Shown one piece after another: positions 1-5,508 of a stretch of 7,112 nt of DNA. Under the pieces are notes generated by a model. The model was given only the letters and a program-made list of their open reading frames with translations, ran no database searches and was not told the origin of the DNA. The stretch lies in NCBI GenBank assembly GCA_023475455.1, contig JAMCVR010000151.1:1-7112 (forward strand), written 5' to 3'. Within the stretch, counting starts at the first letter, position 1. Every line of letters begins with the position of its first letter. The DNA is from Thermoplasmatota archaeon. GTDB taxonomy: Bacteria; Pseudomonadota; Gammaproteobacteria; Burkholderiales; Thiobacillaceae. The position numbers and the translations under genes are program-made.

Positions 1-49
1 GTAATCGGCGCACAATAAAAACAAGGCATGCGCATCGAGGGAGGGAGCT

Positions 50-871
50 ATGGGAATACCGTGTTCTGATTGGGGCGATCGCCGCCACCCCTGCCGCTGG
101 GAGGCCGAATCCGGGGACACCGGATTCTGGGTGCCCGACCGCTCCGAAATCGTCACCCAGTTCTTCACCCGCTATCTGTTCTTTTCGCTGGCGGTCATTT
201 ATTTCTCCACGCTCAAAGACGTGCCGCCGGTGCTGTTCAGCATCGAGCAGCTGCTGATCGCCCTCGGCGTTTATTTCTTCCTCAACAGCTGGTTCTTCCG
301 CCAGGCGCTGCAAGGCGTCACGCTGCTGAAAATTCGCAGCGCCATGAGCGCCGACCTGATTATCGTCACCCTGTGCGTGATCCACGACCCCAACCCGATT
401 CCGCCGTCGGCGCTGGCGTTTTTGATGGTGCTGCTGGGCAACGGCATGCGTTACGGCATGCGCCTGTTCGCCGAGGTGCTCGGCGGCGCCTTTCTCGGCA
501 TGGCGCTTTCCTTTGCCTTGCGCTATCGATTGGGCGGCTTCGAGGTCGGCGCGGGCGATGTGTTTTTCGGCGTGTTCTGGGTCACCCTGGCCTTGTATGC
601 CTACATCCTGATGGGGCGCATCGAGACCCAGCGGCGCCAGCTCGATTACCACAGCCGTTTCGATGCGCTGACCGGCCTGCTCAACCGCCATGGCCTGCTG
701 GCCGCGGCAGACAGCATTTTCGACAAGGCCAATGCAGGCATCCCGGCTACCGTTTTATTTGCCGACCTGAACCAGTTCAAGGAGGTCAACGACCGCTACG
801 GCCACGGCGTAGGCGACCGCGTGCTGGCCGAGTTCGCGCAGATATTCAGCTGCAAGGCGTCACGCTGCTGA
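50..871 (+). CDS. N-terminal fragment of the broken diguanylate cyclase (membrane sensor plus half a GGDEF domain)
   Basis: This open frame encodes 273 residues. The first 267 are authentic: the cytoplasmic N-terminus, the multi-pass membrane region and the first part of the GGDEF domain through [12 protein letters not shown] and AEFAQIFS. The last six residues (CKASRC) come from out-of-frame reading of the second repeat copy before the TGA at 869-871. The GGDEF signature itself is missing, so this piece could not synthesise cyclic di-GMP. If the duplication is real it could still make a membrane protein lacking catalysis. If it is an assembly error the fragment does not exist. Confidence 0.6.
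   Translation: MGIPCSDWGDRRHPCRWEAESGDTGFWVPDRSEIVTQFFTRYLFFSLAVIYFSTLKDVPPVLFSIEQLLIALGVYFFLNSWFFRQALQGVTLLKIRSAMSADLIIVTLCVIHDPNPIPPSALAFLMVLLGNGMRYGMRLFAEVLGGAFLGMALSFALRYRLGGFEVGAGDVFFGVFWVTLALYAYILMGRIETQRRQLDYHSRFDALTGLLNRHGLLAAADSIFDKANAGIPATVLFADLNQFKEVNDRYGHGVGDRVLAEFAQIFSCKASRC
307..850 (+). repeat. Direct tandem repeat, copy 1 (542-bp period)
   Basis: This is the first copy of a direct repeat inside the diguanylate cyclase gene. It begins GCTGCAAGGCGTCACG and ends GCAGATATTCAGC. Its sequence reads in frame with both gene ends, so this is the unmutated version. The bases GC at 849-850 are shared by the end of this copy and the start of copy 2, a 2-base microhomology at the junction. 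Confidence 0.97.
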
Positions 872-1393
872 AAATTCGCAGCGCCATGAGCGCCGACCTG
901 ATTATCGTCACCCTGTGCGTGATCCACGACCCCAACCCGATTCCGCGCGTCGGCGCTGGCGTTTTTGATGGTGCTGCTGGGCAACGGCATGCGTTACGGC
1001 ATGCGCCTGTTCGCCGAGGTGCTCGGCGGCGCCTTTCTCGGCATGGCGCTTTCCTTTGCCTTGCGCTATCGATTGGGCGGCTTCGAGGTCGGCGCGGGCG
1101 ATGTGTTTTTCGGCGTGTTCTGGGTCACCCTGGCCTTGTATGCCTACATCCTGATGGGGCGCATCGAGACCCAGCGGCGCCAGCTCGATTACCACAGCCG
1201 TTTCGATGCGCTGACCGGCCTGCTCAACCGCCATGGCCTGCTGGCCGCGGCAGACAGCATTTTCGACAAGGCCAATGCAGGCATCCCGGCTACCGTTTTA
1301 TTTGCCGACCTGAACCAGTTCAAGGAGGTCAACGACCGCTACGGCCACGGCGTAGGCGACCGCGTGCTGGCCGAGTTCGCGCAGATATTCAGC
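849..1393 (+). repeat. Direct tandem repeat, copy 2 (one-base insertion)
   Basis: This is the second copy, identical to 307-850 except for one extra G at 947 (CCGCGCGT here, CCGCCGT at 401-407). I compared the copies base by base by eye and found no other difference. The offset is 542 before the insertion and 543 after it. Near-perfect identity means a very recent event or an assembly join error. Confidence 0.97.
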
Positions 1394-1708
1394 GAGTCGG
1401 CCGAAATGGGCGTGTGCGGGCGCTGGGGCGGCGACGAATTCGTCGCCATCCTGCCGCAGCGCGACGCCGCCGCCATCCGGCAGATTTTCGAGCGCATCGA
1501 AGCGCGCACCCAGGTATGGAGCAGCAGCAACGGCCTGCCGATGGCGGTGAGCCTGGGTGTCAGCCAGGCCCCGCGCGACGGCCACGACCTGAAGACGCTG
1601 CTGTCGGTCGCCGACATCCATCTTTATCAAAGCAAGTCGCAACAGCCCGAAACGGACAGTGCGCCTGCGTATTACAGGAGCCTCGTGAATGAACCCCAAA
1701 CTACTTGA
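965..1708 (+). CDS. C-terminal fragment of the broken diguanylate cyclase (two or three membrane segments plus complete GGDEF domain)
   Basis: This 247-residue frame starts at an internal ATG within the second repeat copy. It carries the last membrane segments (LGNGMRYG onward) and a complete GGDEF domain, with [13 protein letters not shown] at 1427-1441 and the closing ADIHLYQSK. The nearest upstream bases (GGCGTTTTTG) offer no good Shine-Dalgarno site, so the ATG is only the first available one and translation is doubtful. It is in the same phase as the N-terminal fragment, because the 542-bp repeat period plus the inserted G gives 543, a multiple of three. It ends at TGA 1706-1708, inside the next gene. 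Confidence 0.5.
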   Translation: MMVLLGNGMRYGMRLFAEVLGGAFLGMALSFALRYRLGGFEVGAGDVFFGVFWVTLALYAYILMGRIETQRRQLDYHSRFDALTGLLNRHGLLAAADSIFDKANAGIPATVLFADLNQFKEVNDRYGHGVGDRVLAEFAQIFSESAEMGVCGRWGGDEFVAILPQRDAAAIRQIFERIEARTQVWSSSNGLPMAVSLGVSQAPRDGHDLKTLLSVADIHLYQSKSQQPETDSAPAYYRSLVNEPQTT

Positions 1709-1877
1709 AATCCTCGTCTGCCCGGTCTGCAAAGGGCCGCTCGACTGGAAAAGACCCGAGCATGAACTGGTGTGCCGGGCCTGCCGCCTGGCCTATCCCA
1801 TCCGCGACGACATACCGGTGATGCTGCCGGAAGAGGCGCGCGCGCTGAGTCCCGACGAAATCCACGGCAAGGCTTGA
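1689..1877 (+). CDS. ycaR: Trm112/YcaR-family (UPF0434) small zinc-ribbon protein
   Basis: This is a 62-residue protein of the bacterial Trm112-like/YcaR family, close to the usual length of about 60. The family resembles the eukaryotic Trm112 methyltransferase activator, but the bacterial role is not settled. Visible motifs are [14 protein letters not shown] at the N-terminus and [19 protein letters not shown] later. It keeps both Cys pairs of a zinc ribbon (C11/C14 and C29/C32), whereas homologues such as E. coli YcaR have lost part of the second pair. The ATG at 1689 has an AGGAG at 1676-1680, eight bases upstream. The gene overlaps the end of the diguanylate cyclase frame by 20 bases, and kdsB follows after 9 bases. 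Linkage of this family to kdsB is common in proteobacteria, usually with lpxK upstream; here lpxK is not present in that position. Confidence 0.92.
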   Translation: MNPKLLEILVCPVCKGPLDWKRPEHELVCRACRLAYPIRDDIPVMLPEEARALSPDEIHGKA

Positions 1878-1886
1878 GGGCAGACC

Positions 1887-2645
1887 GTGCATTTCCGCGT
1901 CGTCATTCCCGCGCGCTACGCGTCCAGCCGCCTGCCGGGCAAGCCGCTGGCGGACATCGGCGGACGCCCCATGGTGCTGCACGTGCTGGAGCGCGCGTTG
2001 CAGGCGGGGGCCGAATCGGTGGTGGTCGCCACCGACGACGCGCGGGTGCTGCAGGCGGTCGAAGCCGCCGGCCATCAGGCACTGATGACCTCGCCGGATC
2101 ACCAGTCGGGCACCGAGCGCCTGGTCGAAGTCGCCGAAACCCTGGGCTGGGCCGACGATACGCTGGTGGTCAACGTGCAGGGCGACGAACCGCTGATCGA
2201 CCCGGCGCTGATTCGCGAGGCCGCAAGGCAACTCGTTTTGCACGACGACGCGGTGATGGCCACGCTGGCGCATCCGATCCACGACCACGCCGACTTCGTC
2301 AATCCCAACGTCGTCAAGGTGGTGGCCGACGAAGCCGGCTACGCGCTGTATTTCAGCCGTGCGCCGATTCCCTGGCCGCGCGATGCCTTCGCCGTGCAGC
2401 AGGCGATGCCGCACGAACTCGGCGCGCTGCGCCACATCGGCCTGTACGCCTACCGCGCCGGCTTCCTGCGCGCCTATGCCGGCCTCGCCAGTTCGCCGCT
2501 GGAACGCTACGAGATGCTGGAACAGCTGCGCGTGCTGTGGCACGGCCACCGCATCAGCCTCGGCATCACACCCACCGCGCCGGCCCCCGGCGTCGACACG
2601 CCGGAAGACCTGGAGCGGGTGCGGAGCCTGTTTGCGGCTGCATAG
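1887..2645 (+). CDS. kdsB: 3-deoxy-manno-octulosonate cytidylyltransferase (CMP-Kdo synthetase)
   Basis: The enzyme activates Kdo with CTP to CMP-Kdo and pyrophosphate in the cytoplasm, supplying the inner-core sugar of lipopolysaccharide. The 252 residues match the family length. Motifs in order are [15 protein letters not shown] (7-21), SGTERL (74-79), NVQGDEPLI (96-104), [12 protein letters not shown] (155-166), HIGLYAYR and [12 protein letters not shown] near the end. Asp100 and Asp237 correspond to the Mg2+-binding aspartates known in KdsB. The start is a GTG at 1887 that places IPAR close to the N-terminus as expected. A GAGGG at 1876-1880 overlaps the stop codon of the upstream gene, indicating translational coupling. 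It releases PPi, the currency used by the pfp/hppA genes downstream. Confidence 0.97.
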   Translation: MHFRVVIPARYASSRLPGKPLADIGGRPMVLHVLERALQAGAESVVVATDDARVLQAVEAAGHQALMTSPDHQSGTERLVEVAETLGWADDTLVVNVQGDEPLIDPALIREAARQLVLHDDAVMATLAHPIHDHADFVNPNVVKVVADEAGYALYFSRAPIPWPRDAFAVQQAMPHELGALRHIGLYAYRAGFLRAYAGLASSPLERYEMLEQLRVLWHGHRISLGITPTAPAPGVDTPEDLERVRSLFAAA

Positions 2646-3399
<754 letters not shown>

Positions 3400-3406
3400 G
3401 GACACG

Positions 3407-3772
3407 ATGCCGGCGAAGATCGCCCCGATGACCACCACCGAGCGCTGGGTTGTCCAGCAGGCGGTGAACGAGCGCTACGGCAGGGACGTCGAGGTGCAGG
3501 ACGTCGAGACCGAAATCCGCCTGCACATCGACGACCGCGAGCTGGCGCTGTGTCCGGGCTTCTACTGGACCGAGCACGGCTGCCATTTCGTGCTGTCGAA
3601 GACCGGCGACACCCGCTACCGCAGCATGTTCTTCTACCGCATCCGCGACCGCTTCGCGACCGGACGCGAGGAATATGACGACATCGGCGACTGCGTCACC
3701 ACGCTGCTGAAAATGCAGGCCGACGAGGAAGCCAGGCGGCTGGCCGAGGGCGATGCGTCCGGCAACAGTTGA
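3407..3772 (+). CDS. Conserved-looking hypothetical protein, 121 residues
   Basis: I do not recognise this protein. It is 121 residues, soluble-looking and highly charged, with no signal peptide or membrane segment. It has an aromatic central stretch (CPGFYWTEHGCHFVL, then RSMFFYRIRDRF) and an acidic, probably helical C-terminus rich in Glu, Ala and Asp. Codon use matches its neighbours, with strong G/C at third positions, and it fits tightly between the adk stop (7-base gap) and a terminator, so it is probably a real gene in an adk operon. A GAGGA at 3398-3402 overlaps the adk stop and sits four bases before the ATG, which is rather close. A second in-frame ATG at 3428 (MTTTERW) is an alternative start but lacks a clear ribosome site. 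Confidence 0.75.
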   Translation: MPAKIAPMTTTERWVVQQAVNERYGRDVEVQDVETEIRLHIDDRELALCPGFYWTEHGCHFVLSKTGDTRYRSMFFYRIRDRFATGREEYDDIGDCVTTLLKMQADEEARRLAEGDASGNS

Positions 3773-3777
3773 GGTTC

Positions 3778-3808
3778 AAAAGCCAGCCTCGTGCTGGCTT
3801 TTTGTTTT
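3778..3808 (+). terminator. Intrinsic terminator after the adk operon, just upstream of pfp
   Basis: A perfect 10-bp stem forms from AAAAGCCAGC (3778-3787) and GCTGGCTTTT (3793-3802) with a five-base loop CTCGT. It is followed by a T-rich tract through 3808 (TTTTTGTTTT from 3799). It begins five bases after the stop of the 121-residue gene. Only 25 bases separate the T tract from the pfp Shine-Dalgarno site. Confidence 0.92.
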
Positions 3809-3833
3809 GTGAAAAAACCCGAGAAAGAAGACT

Positions 3834-3838
3834 AGGAG
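3834..3838 (+). promoter_or_regulatory. Ribosome binding site that fixes the pfp start
   Basis: AGGAG lies eight bases before ATG 3847. The reading frame is open further upstream to 3769, but that extension would translate the terminator hairpin and lacks family similarity. This site therefore supports 3847 as the start. Confidence 0.85.
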
Positions 3839-3846
3839 ACAACACC

Positions 3847-5103
3847 ATGGCGAAAAAAATGAACGCCTTCTACGCACAGTCCGGCGGCGTCACCGCGGTC
3901 ATCAACGCCTCGGCCTGCGGCGTGATCGAAACCGCGCGCAAGCACAAGGACAAGATCGGCAAGGTCTACGCCGGCAGGAACGGCATCATCGGCGCGCTGA
4001 CCGAAGACCTGATCGACACCAGCAAGGAATCCGCCGCCGCCATTGCCGCGCTGCGCTCCACGCCGTCGGGCGCCTTCGGTTCCTGCCGCTTCAAGCTCAA
4101 ATCGCTGGAAGCCAACAAGCGCGAATACGAGCGCCTGATCGAAGTCTTCAAGGCGCACAACATCGGCTACTTCTTCTACAACGGCGGCGGCGATTCGGCC
4201 GACACCTGCTTCAAGGTGTCGCAGCTGTCCGAAGCGATGGGCTACCCGATCCAGGCCATCCACGTGCCCAAGACCGTGGACAACGACCTGCCCATCACCG
4301 ACTGCTGCCCCGGCTTCGGCTCGGTCGCCAAGTACATCGCCGTGTCCACGCTGGAAGCCAGCTACGACGTGCGCTCGATGGCCAAGACCTCGACCAAGGT
4401 GTTCGTCATCGAAGTGATGGGCCGCCATGCCGGCTGGATCGCCGCCGCCGGCGGACTGGTCGAGGACCACGGCATTCCGGTCGTCATCCTGTTCCCGGAA
4501 ATCGAATTCGACCAAAAGAAATTCCTCGCCCGTGTCGACAAGCTGGTGAAGGAGCACGGGTTCTGCACCGTGGTGGTCTCCGAAGGCTGCCACTACCCGG
4601 ACGGCACCTTCCTCGCCGAGCAGGGCACCCGCGACGCCTTCGGCCACGCGCAGCTGGGCGGCGCCGCCCCGGTGGTCGCCAACATGATCAAGGATGCGCT
4701 CGGCCACAAGTTCCACTGGGCCGTCGCCGACTACCTGCAGCGCGCCGCGCGCCACATCGCCTCGAAGACGGATGTGAAGCAGGCCTACGAGCTCGGCAAG
4801 AAAGCCGTCGAACTCGCGGTCAAGGGCCACAACTCGGTGATGCCCACGGTCGACCGCATTTCCGACAGCCCCTACAAGTACAAGATCGGCATGGCGCCCT
4901 TGTCCAAGGTCGCCAACGTCGAGAAGTTCATGCCGCGCGACTTCATCACCAAGGACGGCTTTGGCATCACGCCCAAGTGCAAGCGCTATCTCACGCCGCT
5001 GATCCAGGGCGAGGACTATCCGAAATACAAGGACGGCCTGCCGGTGTACGTGACGCTGAAGAACGCGGCGGTGGCGAAGAAGCTGGCGGCGTTCAAGCTT
5101 TGA
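3847..5103 (+). CDS. pfp: Pyrophosphate-dependent 6-phosphofructokinase
   Basis: This cytoplasmic enzyme reversibly phosphorylates fructose 6-phosphate to fructose 1,6-bisphosphate using PPi instead of ATP, so it can serve glycolysis or run backwards to make PPi. It has 418 residues from ATG 3847. Visible motifs are AQSGGVTAVINAS (10-22), YNGGGDSADT (111-120), HVPKTVDNDLP (139-149) with the catalytic TVDND, and MGRHAGWIA (191-199). Two donor-specificity positions point to PPi: Asp116 in GGGDS, where ATP enzymes have Gly in GGDGS, and Lys142 in PKTVDND, where ATP enzymes have Gly in PGTIDND. GGGDS is a variant of the more usual GGDD. Related enzymes in methanotrophs also act on sedoheptulose 7-phosphate, so a Calvin-cycle role is possible here (inference). 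It is followed by a palindromic repeat element, a 71-residue gene and hppA. Confidence 0.95.
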   Translation: MAKKMNAFYAQSGGVTAVINASACGVIETARKHKDKIGKVYAGRNGIIGALTEDLIDTSKESAAAIAALRSTPSGAFGSCRFKLKSLEANKREYERLIEVFKAHNIGYFFYNGGGDSADTCFKVSQLSEAMGYPIQAIHVPKTVDNDLPITDCCPGFGSVAKYIAVSTLEASYDVRSMAKTSTKVFVIEVMGRHAGWIAAAGGLVEDHGIPVVILFPEIEFDQKKFLARVDKLVKEHGFCTVVVSEGCHYPDGTFLAEQGTRDAFGHAQLGGAAPVVANMIKDALGHKFHWAVADYLQRAARHIASKTDVKQAYELGKKAVELAVKGHNSVMPTVDRISDSPYKYKIGMAPLSKVANVEKFMPRDFITKDGFGITPKCKRYLTPLIQGEDYPKYKDGLPVYVTLKNAAVAKKLAAFKL

Positions 5104-5146
5104 GGGAGAAGAGGGGCTAGGAGCTAGGGGCTAGGATTTAGGGAAT

Positions 5147-5170
5147 GTGCGGGCGAAGCCCGCGCCTTTT
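5147..5170 (+). terminator. Hairpin inside the palindromic element, possible weak terminator for pfp
   Basis: GCGGGC (5149-5154) pairs with GCCCGC (5158-5163) around a GAA loop. The stem can be extended by a G-T and a G-C pair to 5147/5165. CCTTTT follows, a short T run, so termination would be weak. It may instead be a structural part of the palindromic element. Confidence 0.4.
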
Positions 5171-5176
5171 GAAAAC

Positions 5177-5191
5177 GCGACCATAGGTCGC
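5177..5191 (+). repeat. Second small hairpin inside the palindromic element
   Basis: GCGACC (5177-5182) and GGTCGC (5186-5191) form a perfect 6-bp stem with an ATA loop. No T run follows, so it is not a terminator. Confidence 0.7.
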
Positions 5192-5234
5192 TCGACCCCT
5201 AGTCCCTAGCCCCTAAATCCTAGCCCCTAACCAA

Positions 5235-5450
5235 ATGACACTCGATCGCGCCAAACAGCTGCTCAAAGTCCAGGCCGATTTCGGCGGCTTCTACAACGGC
5301 AATTCAGCCAAGCTGATCCTGTCGGAAGTGCAGCGCGAGCATGGGCAGGGCGCGGTCGATCAACTCATCCGGGAACTGGAGCTCGACCGGATTTTCGGGT
5401 TCGAGCAGGGCACGCGCTTCGAAGGCGGACTGGCAATGGGTAAGGAGTAG
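5235..5450 (+). CDS. Small hypothetical protein, 71 residues, between pfp and hppA
   Basis: I do not assign a function. The 71 residues look soluble and largely helical, with [21 protein letters not shown] near the N-terminus split around a Gly/Asn-rich turn, then [26 protein letters not shown]. Codon use is like the neighbours (mostly G/C third bases), which supports a real gene. The frame has a stop at 5214-5216 upstream and no other start codon between it and ATG 5235, so the start is forced unless translation begins further inside. There is no Shine-Dalgarno sequence: the preceding bases CTAGCCCCTAACCAA belong to the palindromic element. A strong terminator begins seven bases after the stop codon. 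Confidence 0.7.
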   Translation: MTLDRAKQLLKVQADFGGFYNGNSAKLILSEVQREHGQGAVDQLIRELELDRIFGFEQGTRFEGGLAMGKE

Positions 5451-5456
5451 TGAGGG

Positions 5457-5485
5457 AACGGTGGCGCAAGCTGCCGTTTTTTTTT
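5457..5485 (+). terminator. Intrinsic terminator immediately upstream of hppA
   Basis: AACGGTGGC (5457-5465) pairs with GCTGCCGTT (5470-5478), a 9-bp stem with two internal G-T pairs, closed by a GCAA tetraloop of the GNRA class. Nine T residues follow (5477-5485, the first two also in the stem). The hppA ribosome site begins only seven bases after the T tract, so no complete promoter fits between them. It is either the end of the pfp transcript or an attenuator in the hppA leader. Confidence 0.93.
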
Positions 5486-5508
5486 GGGTTTTAGAGGAGA
5501 TCAAGATC

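Larger units (their letters stand above)
50..1708 (+). pseudogene. Membrane-anchored diguanylate cyclase gene interrupted by an internal tandem duplication
   Basis: The intact gene would encode a diguanylate cyclase making cyclic di-GMP from two GTP at the inner membrane. Joining 50-850 to 1394-1708 gives 371 residues. Hydrophobic segments lie roughly at residues 42-55, 61-78, 100-112, 118-130, 140-157 and 169-188. A GGDEF domain follows from about residue 199, with DALTGLLNR, the metal-ligand strand [12 protein letters not shown] (Asp239), GRWGGDEF (GGDEF at 279-283) and a C-terminal ADIHLYQSK. The sensor part has LGNGMRYG, resembling the membrane module of RpfC-like sensors (inference). The RxxD inhibitory site is absent: the equivalent positions are Ala and Gly. 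The start at 50 is backed by a purine-rich GAGGGAGGGAG at 37-47. As given, the frame shifts at the duplication junction near 849 and stops at 869-871, so no full-length product is encoded. Its 3' end overlaps the next gene by 20 bases. Confidence 0.82.
5113..5230 (+). repeat. Composite palindromic element: inverted heptamer arrays enclosing two hairpins
   Basis: The left arm (5113-5143) is a tandem array of heptamers: GGGGCTA, GGAGCTA, GGGGCTA, GGATTTA, then GGG. The right arm (about 5200-5230), read on the opposite strand, is GGGGCTA, GGATTTA, GGGGCTA, GGGACTA. The best pairing is a perfect 19-base inverted repeat, 5125-5143 with 5211-5229 (TAGGGGCTAGGATTTAGGG). The 67-base interior holds two hairpins, at 5147-5165 and 5177-5191. 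The element lies between the pfp stop and the next start codon, and its right arm ends five bases before that ATG. CTAG occurs six times here and almost nowhere else in the window. It has no coding capacity; it may be a dispersed repeat or a non-autonomous mobile element. Confidence 0.85.

Noticed and set aside
70..1692. A 540-codon open frame on the + strand across the duplicated region
   Set aside because: It is a shifted frame of the cyclase gene, rich in Arg, Pro and Ala. Only the short stretch at about 849-946 reads authentic cyclase sequence, because the duplication junction changes phase there.
965..1708. Reading the second cyclase fragment as an independent, intentionally split gene
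   Set aside because: No ribosome site precedes its ATG and its membrane region duplicates the first copy exactly, so a broken or misassembled single gene is the simpler explanation.
3769..3846. N-terminal extension of pfp to 3769
   Set aside because: It would translate the terminator hairpin. ATG 3847 has a well-placed AGGAG and gives the expected family N-terminus.
3832..4830. A 332-codon minus-strand frame opposite pfp
   Set aside because: Same reason: low-complexity composition opposite an unmistakable phosphofructokinase.
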